Origin: Gemmatimonadota bacterium | GTDB lineage: Bacteria; Gemmatimonadota; Gemmatimonadetes; Longimicrobiales; Gaopeijiaceae | Direction of reading: 5' to 3' | Assembly (NCBI GenBank): GCA_003695865.1 | Contig: RFGQ01000227.1 | Location: forward strand, 1-5,951 | Length of the DNA: 5,951 nt | Part shown: one piece after another, positions 1-5,951 of the stretch | Position numbering within the stretch: the stretch's first letter is position 1 | How the letters are laid out: every line of letters begins with the position of its first letter | Program-made: the position numbers and the translations under genes | Notes under the pieces: model-generated | What the model saw: only the letters and a program-made list of their open reading frames with translations | Databases searched by the model: none | Told to the model about the DNA's origin: nothing

Positions 1-320
1 CGCCCAGGCTCGCACACCTCGATCAGGAAGAGTTCCACGCGCTGCTGCTCGACACCCAGCACCGGGTGCTCCGGGAGGTGCGCGTGACGCGGGGGATTCT
101 CGACGCTTCACTGATTCATCCACGCGAGGTGTTCCGCGAGGCGATCGTCGAGGGCGCCGCGGCCCTGATCCTCGTCCACAACCATCCCTCGGGCGACCCG
201 CAGCCCTCCGCCGAAGACCGGGCCGTCACGCGGCAGCTGCGCTCGGCCGGCGAGACGCTGGGCATTCCCGTGCTCGACCACGTCGTCGTGGCTGCCGGAG
301 GCTGGCGCACCGTCGACTGA
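1..320 (+). CDS. radC: RadC family JAMM/MPN domain protein, C-terminal part (5' truncated by window)
   Basis: This is the C-terminal catalytic part of a RadC-family (UPF0758) protein. The frame is already open at the left edge (first whole codon at position 3) and ends at TGA 318-320, giving about 105 visible residues. The N-terminal helix-hairpin-helix region must lie upstream. The JAMM zinc-metalloprotease-like signature H-x-H-x7-S-x2-D is intact: His codons at 177 and 183, Ser at 207, Asp at 216, within HNHPSGDPQPSAED. The preceding block LIHPREVFREAIVEGAAALILVHNH and the following GIPVLDHVVV are also typical. Despite the name, a role in DNA repair is poorly supported for the family, and the JAMM fold suggests a metal-dependent hydrolase. 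The protein stops soon after the LDHVVV strand (GGWRTVD), a few residues shorter than RadC proteins I remember. The GTG at 66 lies inside the domain and is not a true start. Family assignment is very secure; biochemical function is not. Confidence 0.95.
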   Translation, partial: PRLAHLDQEEFHALLLDTQHRVLREVRVTRGILDASLIHPREVFREAIVEGAAALILVHNHPSGDPQPSAEDRAVTRQLRSAGETLGIPVLDHVVVAAGGWRTVD

Positions 321-348
321 GGCCCGGGGACGGCGAGGCTCCCGGGCC
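321..348 (+). terminator. Inverted repeat immediately after radC, possible terminator
   Basis: GGCCCGGG (321-328) and CCCGGGCC (341-348) are perfect reverse complements around a 12-base loop, and a G-U pair could extend the stem by one. The repeat begins on the base after the radC stop. It is followed by GCGCTTCCTTGTG, which is pyrimidine-rich but has no real T tract, so it fits a weak or Rho-assisted terminator, or an mRNA 3'-end stabilising hairpin, better than a canonical intrinsic terminator. In DNA this G+C-rich, an 8-bp repeat can also arise by chance. Confidence 0.35.
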
Positions 349-469
349 GCGCTTCCTTGTGCGGGGCGGGCGGGGCCTCGGCGGGGCGTCGGCCGGCGCT
401 CCGCGCCCCGTCCGGGCCCCCAGCGGACGAAACAGACGTTTTCCCGCCGGGTACCGTGTGCATGACCCG

Positions 470-500
470 AGGACGCGCCGGAGCCCGGCGCGTCCTGTTT
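470..500 (+). terminator. Perfect 12-bp hairpin upstream of rel, candidate terminator or attenuator
   Basis: AGGACGCGCCGG (470-481) and CCGGCGCGTCCT (485-496) are exact reverse complements separated by only AGC (482-484). A GTTT run follows (497-500). The stem is long, uninterrupted and has a minimal loop, so it is the most convincing structure in the gap. The trailing T run is short and starts with G, so intrinsic termination of radC transcription would be moderate at best. No T-rich stretch flanks it on the other strand, so it is not obviously bidirectional. Its right arm covers the expected -35 position of the candidate rel promoter, so it could instead be an operator-like site. Confidence 0.5.
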
Positions 501-508
501 GCGTGCGC

Positions 509-514
509 TATACT
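509..514 (+). promoter_or_regulatory. Candidate -10 element for rel (leaderless-type promoter)
   Basis: TATACT at 509-514 matches the bacterial -10 consensus TATAAT in five of six positions and stands out in this G+C-rich DNA. Only six bases (ACCGGT) separate it from the rel ATG at 521, so a transcript begun at the usual distance would start at or very near the A of the ATG, giving a leaderless mRNA. Consistent with this, no Shine-Dalgarno sequence precedes the ATG. No good -35 hexamer lies 16-18 bases upstream, where the right arm of the 470-496 hairpin sits. A promoter that relies mainly on its -10 is plausible but unproven. Confidence 0.45.
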
Positions 515-520
515 ACCGGT

Positions 521-2740
521 ATGGGACCCCTTACCTCGACCCGTGCGACCCCGACGATCCGTGGCCTCCCGCGTCCTCTGGCGCGGGCGCTGGAGGCCTA
601 TGCGGACCGCGTGGACGTCGAACGCATCAAGGAGGCCTACGATCTGGCCGTCGACGCCCACAAAGGGCAGCGCCGCGCCTCGGGCGAGGCCTTCGTGACG
701 CACGCCGTCGAGGTGGCCACGATCCTCGCGACCCTGCAGCTCGACACCGACACGATCGTGGCCGGCCTGGTGCACGACACGGTCGAAGATACCGAGGTGA
801 CGCTGGCCGACCTGGAGGAGCGCTTCGGGCCGGCCGTGGCCACGATCGTGGACGGCGTGACCAAGATCGGGCGGGTCAAGTTCCGTTCGAGCACCGAGCA
901 GCAGGTCGAGAACTACCGTAAGCTGTTGCTCTCCATGGTGCGCGACGCCCGCGTGATCCTGGTCAAGCTGGCCGACCGCCTGCACAACATGCGCACGCTC
1001 GAGCATCTGCCCTCGGCCAAGCGGCGGCGCATCGCGCTGGAGACGCGCGAGATCTACGCACCGCTGGCGCACCGCCTGGGGATGGCGGCGATCAAGTGGG
1101 AGCTCGAGGACCTGGCCTTCAAGTTCGCCGACCCCGAGGCCTATGAGGCGCTGACCAAGAAGATCCGCCAGCGGCGCCGGGAGCGGGAGCGCCAGATCGC
1201 CGAGATGCAGCGGCCGCTCGCCGAAGCCCTCGAGCAGGCGGGTATCCCGGCCCAGGTGATGGGGCGCCCCAAACACCTGTGGTCCATCCACCGCAAGATG
1301 GTGCGCCGCGACAAGCCCTACGAGGAGATCTACGACCTCATGGCGATGCGCGTGATCACCGACACGGTGCAGCACTGTTACGCGGCGCTCGGCGTGATCC
1401 ACTCCATGTGGACACCGGTACAGGAACGGTTCCACGACTTCATCGCGACGCCCAAGTCCAACATGTACCGCTCTCTGCACACGACGGTGATCGGGCCGGG
1501 AGGGCGGCGCTACGAGGTCCAGATCCGTACCCACGAGATGCACCAGACGGCCGAGTACGGAATCGCGGCCCACTGGCGCTACAAGGAGGGTGAGGAGGAG
1601 GCACCGAGCCCCGACCGGCGTGACGAGGTGGACGAGGCGCTCACCTGGTTCCGCCAGGTGCTGGAGTGGCAGAAGGACACGAACGAGCCGGAGGAATTCA
1701 TGGAGTTCCTCCGCATGGACCTGTTCCAGGGCGAGATCTTCGTGTTCACGCCCAAGGGCGAGGTCAAGCAGCTCCCGGTGGGCGCCACCCCGATCGACTT
1801 CGCGTTCAGCGTGCACACCGAGGTCGGCTTCCACTGCGGCGGGGCCCGGGTCAACGGCCGCATCGCGCCGCTCTCCAGGCCGCTGCGCAACGGCGACACG
1901 GTCGAGATCATCACCGATCCGCGCCAACGCCCCAGCCGCGACTGGCTGGCCTTCGTGAAGACCTCGCGGGCGCGAGGGCGCATCCGGCAGTGGATCCGGC
2001 GCGAGGAGCACGAGTCGGCGCTCAAGCTGGGCCGGGACTTCTTCGAGCGCGAGGTGCGCAAGGCGCGTCGCGAAAAGCCGTCGGAGGAGCAGATGGCCGA
2101 GGCGGCGCGCGCGCTCGGCTACCCCGACTTCGAGCACGTGCTGGCGGCCCTTGGACGCGGCGACGTGGGGCCCACGGCCGTGATCCGCGCGCTCTACCCC
2201 GACCAGGAGCCGCACGAGGTGGTGCGGCGCAGCCCCACGGCGCTCGAGCGCATCACCGAGCGCATCCGGCGCTCGAACCGAGGTGTGCGCATCCAGGGGA
2301 TGGACAACCTGATGGTGCGCTACAGCCAGTGCTGTCAGCCGCTGCCGGGCGACAAGGTCATCGGCTACATCACGCGGGGGCGCGGCGTGTCGATCCACCG
2401 GGTGGACTGCAGCAACATCCTCAACCTGGGCGAGGACCGCCGCGTCGAGATCGAGTGGACGGCCGAGAAGGGCGACCGCTTCTTCGTGAAGCTCTACATG
2501 CGCGGCACCGACCGCCGCGGCCTGCTCTCGGACGTCGCGAAGGCGATCACCGACACCGGCACGAACATTCAGCACGCCGACATGCGGGCCGTGGAAGGGG
2601 GGATGGTCGGCGAGTTCTCGGTCGAGGTGCACGACCTCGCGCACCTGACCAGGGTCGTGAAGTCCGTCCGCAAGGTGAAGGGCATTCTGCAGGTCGAGCG
2701 CCGCGAGAGCTTCCGCGAGGCCGACCTGGTCGAGCGCTGA
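521..2740 (+). CDS. rel: Bifunctional (p)ppGpp synthetase/hydrolase, RelA/SpoT (Rel) family
   Basis: This is a long RSH enzyme that would make (p)ppGpp from ATP and GDP/GTP and hydrolyse it back, setting the stringent response in the cytoplasm on the ribosome. At 739 residues it is of normal family length. Domains in order: HD hydrolase (about 40-160) with H61, H85-D86, E89-D90 and D152 (ADRLHNM), so hydrolysis looks intact; synthetase (about 205-355) with GRPKH 248-252, D272, Y316 and E332 (EVQIRT); TGS (about 400-465) with H432 in the tRNA-contacting AFSVHTEVG segment; helical region (about 470-580); zinc finger with C604, C605, H626, C630; ACT domain (about 655-727). The bifunctional-type RXKD motif reads RFHD (303-306), with His in place of Lys. 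The ATG at 521 puts the HD residues at family-typical distances. The upstream GTG at 359 would add 54 low-complexity residues. The gene probably leads an operon with uvrB. Confidence 0.97.
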   Translation: MGPLTSTRATPTIRGLPRPLARALEAYADRVDVERIKEAYDLAVDAHKGQRRASGEAFVTHAVEVATILATLQLDTDTIVAGLVHDTVEDTEVTLADLEERFGPAVATIVDGVTKIGRVKFRSSTEQQVENYRKLLLSMVRDARVILVKLADRLHNMRTLEHLPSAKRRRIALETREIYAPLAHRLGMAAIKWELEDLAFKFADPEAYEALTKKIRQRRRERERQIAEMQRPLAEALEQAGIPAQVMGRPKHLWSIHRKMVRRDKPYEEIYDLMAMRVITDTVQHCYAALGVIHSMWTPVQERFHDFIATPKSNMYRSLHTTVIGPGGRRYEVQIRTHEMHQTAEYGIAAHWRYKEGEEEAPSPDRRDEVDEALTWFRQVLEWQKDTNEPEEFMEFLRMDLFQGEIFVFTPKGEVKQLPVGATPIDFAFSVHTEVGFHCGGARVNGRIAPLSRPLRNGDTVEIITDPRQRPSRDWLAFVKTSRARGRIRQWIRREEHESALKLGRDFFEREVRKARREKPSEEQMAEAARALGYPDFEHVLAALGRGDVGPTAVIRALYPDQEPHEVVRRSPTALERITERIRRSNRGVRIQGMDNLMVRYSQCCQPLPGDKVIGYITRGRGVSIHRVDCSNILNLGEDRRVEIEWTAEKGDRFFVKLYMRGTDRRGLLSDVAKAITDTGTNIQHADMRAVEGGMVGEFSVEVHDLAHLTRVVKSVRKVKGILQVERRESFREADLVER

Positions 2741-2762
2741 GGCGCGGGCCGCCCGGAACCCC

Positions 2763-4766
2763 ATGCCACGCTTCGAGATCGTCTCTCCCTACGAGCCCCG
2801 CGGCGACCAGCCGCAGGCCATCGCCGAACTGAGCGAGGGGCTTCGCCGCGGACAGCGCTTCCAGACGCTGCTGGGCGCGACGGGCACGGGCAAGACGTTC
2901 ACCATGGCCCACGTCATCGCCGAGTTCGGTCGTCCGGCGCTGGTCATGTCGCACAACAAGACGCTGGCGGCGCAGCTCTACGGCGAGCTCAAGGCCCTCT
3001 TCCCCAGGAACGCCGTCGAGTACTTCATCTCGTACTACGATTACTACCAACCCGAGGCCTACGTCCCCTCGACGGACACCTACATCGAGAAAGACGCCTC
3101 GATCAACGAAGACATCGAGCGGCTGCGCCTGCGCGCCACCTCGTCGCTGATGGAGCGCGAGGACGTCATCATCGTGGCCTCGGTGTCGGCCATCTACGGC
3201 CTGGGCAATCCGGCCGACTACCGGGCGCTCATGGTGCACGTGCGCCAGGGCGAGACCTACCCGCGCCGCGACCTGCTGCGCGCGCTCGTCGACATCCAGT
3301 ACCGCCGCAACGACTACGAGTTCGAGCGCGGCACCTTCCGCGTACGGGGCGACACGGTCGAGATCTTCCCGGCCTACGAGGAGCAGGCGGTGCGCGTGGA
3401 GCTGTGGGGCGACGAGGTGGAGCGCATCACGCGCTTCGACCCGCTCACGGGCGAGACCATCGTCACCCTGGACCGGGCGAGCATCTACCCCGCCACCCAC
3501 TACGTCACGCGGCGTGAGGTGATCGAGCGCATGGTGCCGCGCATCCGTGAAGAGCTCGCCGAGCAGGTGGGGCGCTTCACGGCCGAGGGACGCCTGCTCG
3601 AGGCGCAGCGCATCGAGAGCCGCACGAACTTCGACATCGAGATGATGCTCGAGATCGGCACCTGCCCGGGCATCGAGAACTATTCGCGCTACACCGACGG
3701 TCGGCGCCCCGGCGAGCGTCCCACGTGCCTGCTCGACTACTTCCCCGAAGACTTCCTGGTGATCGTCGACGAGTCGCACGTGACGGTCCCACAGATCCAC
3801 GGCATGTACCGGGGCGACCGCTCGCGCAAGGAGACGCTCGTCGAGCACGGCTTCCGCCTGCCGTCGGCGCTCGACAACCGGCCGCTCACCTTCGAGGAGT
3901 GGCGCGACATGCTGCCGAAGGCGGTGTTCGTGAGCGCCACGCCGGGCGACTGGGAGCTCGAGGCCTCGGGCGGCGTGGTGGTCGAGCAGATCATCCGCCC
4001 GACCGGCCTGGTCGACCCCGACGTCGAGGTTCGGCCCGTGAAGGGTCAGGTCGACGATCTGCTGGCCGAGATCCGCGAACGCGAGCGCCGGGGTGAGCGG
4101 GTGCTGGTCACGACCCTGACCAAGCGCATGGCCGAGGATCTCTCGGAGTACCTGCGCTCGGTGGGGGTACGGGTGAGCTACATGCATTCCGACGTGGACG
4201 CCATCGAGCGCATGGAGATCCTGCGCGCGCTGCGCCTGGGCACCATCGACGTGCTCGTGGGCATCAACCTGCTGCGCGAGGGGCTCGATCTGCCCGAGGT
4301 CTCGCTGGTGGCCATCCTCGACGCCGACAAGGAAGGCTTCCTGCGCGATGCCCGCTCGCTCATCCAGACGATCGGGCGGGCCGCACGCAACGCCGAGGGA
4401 CGGGCGATCCTCTACGCGGACCGCGTCACGCGGTCCATGCAGGCGTGCATCGACGAGACGAACCGGCGCCGCCGGGTGCAGATGGCCTACAACGAGGAGC
4501 ACGGCATCGAGCCCGAGACCATCCGCAAGAGCGTGGAGCAGATCGAGTTCAGTACGCGGGTGGCCGACGCTAGGCTGAAGCCCGCCGCGGCCCGGGTGTC
4601 GGAAGACCCGGCCACCTACGCGGCCGAGATCGACCGCGAGGAGATGATCAAGGCGCTCGAGGCCGAGATGGAGGCGGCGGCCGAGGCGCTCGACTTCGAA
4701 CGGGCCGCGCTGTTGCGCGACCAGCTCTTCGAGCTGCGGGCCGCGGCCGGGGCGGGCGGGCGGTGA
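2763..4766 (+). CDS. uvrB: UvrABC system protein B (excinuclease ABC subunit B)
   Basis: UvrB is the damage-verifying ATPase of nucleotide excision repair: it is loaded by UvrA, inserts a beta-hairpin between the strands and recruits UvrC for incision. The protein is complete at 667 residues, the usual size. Visible landmarks: [11 protein letters not shown] (10-20), Walker A GATGTGKT (38-45), Tyr-rich beta-hairpin ([17 protein letters not shown], 91-107), SAIYGLGNP (142-150), Walker B DESH (336-339), SATP (391-394), [20 protein letters not shown] (496-515), helicase motif [11 protein letters not shown] (535-543), and a C-terminal UVR motif (about 627-660) for UvrC contact. No key residue is missing. 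It starts 22 bases after rel, with only a weak CGGAA (2754-2758) as ribosome binding site, suggesting co-transcription and perhaps read-on ribosomes. I saw no LexA-type palindrome just upstream. Its stop overlaps the tsaE start. Confidence 0.98.
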   Translation: MPRFEIVSPYEPRGDQPQAIAELSEGLRRGQRFQTLLGATGTGKTFTMAHVIAEFGRPALVMSHNKTLAAQLYGELKALFPRNAVEYFISYYDYYQPEAYVPSTDTYIEKDASINEDIERLRLRATSSLMEREDVIIVASVSAIYGLGNPADYRALMVHVRQGETYPRRDLLRALVDIQYRRNDYEFERGTFRVRGDTVEIFPAYEEQAVRVELWGDEVERITRFDPLTGETIVTLDRASIYPATHYVTRREVIERMVPRIREELAEQVGRFTAEGRLLEAQRIESRTNFDIEMMLEIGTCPGIENYSRYTDGRRPGERPTCLLDYFPEDFLVIVDESHVTVPQIHGMYRGDRSRKETLVEHGFRLPSALDNRPLTFEEWRDMLPKAVFVSATPGDWELEASGGVVVEQIIRPTGLVDPDVEVRPVKGQVDDLLAEIRERERRGERVLVTTLTKRMAEDLSEYLRSVGVRVSYMHSDVDAIERMEILRALRLGTIDVLVGINLLREGLDLPEVSLVAILDADKEGFLRDARSLIQTIGRAARNAEGRAILYADRVTRSMQACIDETNRRRRVQMAYNEEHGIEPETIRKSVEQIEFSTRVADARLKPAAARVSEDPATYAAEIDREEMIKALEAEMEAAAEALDFERAALLRDQLFELRAAAGAGGR

Positions 4767-5236
4767 TCGTCACCGAAGCCGAGCTCAGCCGCTGGGGTGA
4801 GCGTCTGGGCGCGACGCTGGCCACGCCGTGCTTCCTCGCGCTGCGCGGCCCCCTGGGCGCCGGCAAGTCGGTGCTGGCGCGCGCCGTGGGGCGGGGCGCC
4901 GGGCTCGTCGAGCCGATGCCCTCGCCCACGTTCAACCTGTGCTTCCGCTACGACACGCCCCGGGGGGTGGAGCTGATCCACATGGACCTGTACCGGCTCT
5001 CCGATCCCGACGAGCTCTGGGAGTTGGGGTGGGAGGACCTGGGCGCTCCCGACCAGCTCGTTCTGGTCGAGTGGCCCGAGCGGGCGGGGCCGCTGCTGCC
5101 GGCCGACCGCTGGGATGTGTCGCTGCACGTGCCCGAGCCGGGGTCCACGGTGCGCCGGGTCGAGGTGGAGCGCGTCGGCGCGCCGCCACCACTGCCGGGC
5201 TTTCCGGTCACGCTGACGACGGGAGGTGAGGCGTGA
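4763..5236 (+). CDS. tsaE: tRNA threonylcarbamoyladenosine biosynthesis ATPase TsaE
   Basis: TsaE is the P-loop ATPase that works with TsaB and TsaD to place threonylcarbamoyl on A37 of ANN-decoding tRNAs (t6A). The protein has 157 residues, normal for the family. Walker A is GPLGAGKS (29-36); the usual form is GDLGAGKT, so Asp-to-Pro and Thr-to-Ser changes are seen, both outside the invariant G-x4-GK-[ST] pattern. Other signatures are present: PSPTFNL (53-59), the HMDLYRL segment with D75 (73-79), [12 protein letters not shown] (81-92) and VEWPER (102-107). The start is GTG at 4763, sharing GTGA with the uvrB stop, which implies translational coupling; the upstream G runs give only a poor Shine-Dalgarno match. 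The C-terminal tail (about 138-157) is Pro/Gly-rich and variable. The tsaB start overlaps its stop, and the partner gene next door supports the assignment. Confidence 0.96.
   Translation: MIVTEAELSRWGERLGATLATPCFLALRGPLGAGKSVLARAVGRGAGLVEPMPSPTFNLCFRYDTPRGVELIHMDLYRLSDPDELWELGWEDLGAPDQLVLVEWPERAGPLLPADRWDVSLHVPEPGSTVRRVEVERVGAPPPLPGFPVTLTTGGEA
5221..5226 (+). promoter_or_regulatory. Shine-Dalgarno sequence for tsaB
   Basis: GGGAGG lies six bases before the GTG at 5233, inside the last codons of tsaE. It is the clearest ribosome binding site in the window. It settles the tsaB start at 5233 over the in-frame GTG codons at 5266 and 5269, which have no comparable site upstream. Confidence 0.75.
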
Positions 5237-5951
5237 GCAGCCGACCCCCGGGCGCGCGGCCCGCCGTGGTGGTCGCGCTCGAGACGTCCACCACGGTCGG
5301 ATCGGTCGCGGTGGTGCGCGAGGGCCGCATCGCGGGCGGCTCGGTGCTGCTCGAGCGGGGCCGCCACGCGTCCCGGCTGGTGCCGTCGCTGTCGGGCCTC
5401 ATGCACGCGCTGGGCCTGGCGCGCAGCGACATCGGCGGGGTGATCGTGGGCGCGGGCCCGGGGTCGTTCACGGGCGTGCGGGTCGCTGCGGCCACGGCCA
5501 AGGGGCTCGCGCACGCGCTGGGCGTGCCGCTGTGGGCGTACTCGAGTCTCGAGGCGGCCGCAGCGACGCTCGACGAACCCGAGGCGATGGCGGCGCTGAC
5601 CGAGGGTCGCCCGTCTCCCGGGCTGCCGGCGGGTGAGGCGCGCATGCCGCGCTACGTCCTGTTCGACGCGCGGGCCGACCGGGTCTACGCGGCCTGCTAC
5701 GCGCCGACCGGCGACGGACCCGGCGCGTTCGAGCCGCTCGTGCCCCCGCGCGCCACCACGCTCGCCGCGCTGCTCGCCGGAACGCCTCCGGCGGCCCTGT
5801 TCTGCGGCGACGGCGCCTGGCGGCACCGCGACGAGCTGCGCGGCGCGGGCCTGCTGGTGCTCGACCCGCCCGCGGGGGTGCCCCTGGCCGCGGGGCTGGC
5901 GCGCCTGTGGCTGGCCGACCCGGCGCCGTCGCCGATCGACGACCCCCACCG
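5233..5951 (+). CDS. tsaB: tRNA threonylcarbamoyladenosine biosynthesis protein TsaB, 3' truncated by window
   Basis: TsaB is the catalytically inactive ASKHA-fold paralogue of TsaD; it dimerises with TsaD and, with TsaE, supports t6A37 formation on tRNA. The frame runs from GTG 5233 to the window edge without a stop: 239 complete codons plus two bases. Family signatures are clear: N-terminal strand VVVALETSTTVGSVAVV (12-28), RGRHASRLVPSL (42-53), the hallmark GAGPGSFTGVRVAAATAKGLA (73-93), PLWAYSSLEA (99-108), and the second-lobe strand YVLFDARADRVYAACY (141-156). About ten residues precede the first strand, slightly more than in many TsaB proteins. The GTG shares GTGA with the tsaE stop. 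Near the right edge the second lobe appears nearly complete (VPLAAGLARLWLADP, 216-230), so only a short C-terminal piece should be missing. Confidence 0.95.
   Translation, partial: MSSRPPGARPAVVVALETSTTVGSVAVVREGRIAGGSVLLERGRHASRLVPSLSGLMHALGLARSDIGGVIVGAGPGSFTGVRVAAATAKGLAHALGVPLWAYSSLEAAAATLDEPEAMAALTEGRPSPGLPAGEARMPRYVLFDARADRVYAACYAPTGDGPGAFEPLVPPRATTLAALLAGTPPAALFCGDGAWRHRDELRGAGLLVLDPPAGVPLAAGLARLWLADPAPSPIDDPH

Larger units (their letters stand above)
321..520. other. radC-rel intergenic region
   Basis: This 200-base region is the only non-coding stretch of note. It contains an inverted repeat directly after the radC stop (321-348), an extremely G+C-rich segment with no recognisable gene (about 360-425), a short A/T-richer patch (about 428-443), a perfect 12-bp hairpin (470-496) and a -10-like hexamer (509-514) just before rel. 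The rel reading frame stays open back through much of this region to a GTG at 359. Its translation there is Arg/Gly/Pro/Ala-rich with no RSH-family similarity, as expected of non-coding high-G+C DNA. No tRNA, small ORF with a credible ribosome binding site, or known riboswitch was recognised. Confidence 0.8.

Noticed and set aside
360..425. G+C-rich repeats such as CGGGGCG/CGCCCCG and GGCGC/GCGCC as regulatory structures
   Set aside because: The segment is almost entirely G and C, so short complementary runs are expected by chance. There is no T tract, conserved motif or position relative to a gene that argues for function.
359..520. Upstream GTG (359) as the start of rel, adding 54 residues
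   Set aside because: The added segment is Arg/Gly/Pro-rich with no family similarity, runs through the hairpin and the -10-like element, and would push the HD domain well away from its normal distance to the N-terminus. The ATG at 521 fits.
116..2764. 882-codon open frame on the minus strand opposite radC and rel
   Set aside because: It lies antisense to two unmistakable conserved genes. Its translation is His/Arg/Leu/Val/Asp-rich without recognisable motifs, the pattern produced by the complement of high-G+C codons. Long antisense frames are routine at this base composition.
2735..2765. LexA/SOS box in front of uvrB
   Set aside because: No CTG-N10-CAG or GAAC-N4-GTTC palindrome is visible in the 22-base gap or directly around it.
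2547..4502. 651-codon open frame on the minus strand opposite uvrB
   Set aside because: Same explanation: a shadow of uvrB codon usage, with no domain or motif and no ribosome binding context.
5266..5271. Alternative tsaB start at GTG 5266 or 5269
   Set aside because: It would match short TsaB N-termini, but there is no Shine-Dalgarno before it, whereas GGGAGG sits six bases before GTG 5233.
5226..5636. 136-codon + strand frame across the start of tsaB
   Set aside because: It is a different frame from the TsaB signatures (GAGPGSFTGVR and others read from 5233). The translation is Arg/Gly/Ala-rich noise.
4948..5949. 333-codon minus-strand frame opposite tsaE and tsaB
   Set aside because: Arg/Gly/Ala-rich low-complexity translation antisense to TsaE and TsaB, both of which have clear family signatures.
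1..5951. Mobile element, CRISPR array, toxin-antitoxin, phage or defence genes
   Set aside because: No direct-repeat array, transposase or integrase motif, terminal inverted repeats or compositional break was seen. The coding space is filled by conserved housekeeping genes.

Overview
This window is an ordinary, conserved housekeeping stretch from a high-G+C bacterium. Every gene is on the + strand, in the order radC (3' end only), rel (bifunctional (p)ppGpp synthetase/hydrolase), uvrB, tsaE, tsaB (5' part only). Codon third positions are overwhelmingly G or C throughout. The genes look native to one genome: no compositional break, insertion sequence, tRNA, CRISPR array or phage gene was seen. 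No previously undescribed system was found. The points worth attention are regulatory and organisational.

Layout. Bases 1-320 encode the C-terminal catalytic half of a RadC/JAMM-domain protein whose start lies before the window. Bases 321-520 are the only real intergenic region. It holds two inverted repeats that could be terminators, and a TATACT -10-like element placed so close to the rel ATG that the rel mRNA may be leaderless. rel (521-2740) is full length and carries HD hydrolase, synthetase, TGS, helical, zinc-finger and ACT domains. uvrB follows after 22 bases and is a complete UvrB of normal length. tsaE starts inside the uvrB stop codon (GTGA overlap), and tsaB starts inside the tsaE stop codon (another GTGA overlap). 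tsaB has no stop before the window ends.

How the genes fit together. The spacing suggests that rel-uvrB-tsaE-tsaB is one transcription unit driven from the radC-rel gap, with tight translational coupling from uvrB onward. It would put the stringent-response alarmone enzyme, the damage-recognition helicase of nucleotide excision repair, and two subunits of the tRNA t6A37-modifying complex under shared control. tsaD and tsaC were not seen here.

Organism. The gene order, the high G+C and the phrasing of the Rel and TsaE motifs recall Gemmatimonadota or a related deep-branching Gram-negative phylum. That is an impression from memory and is not demonstrated by the sequence.
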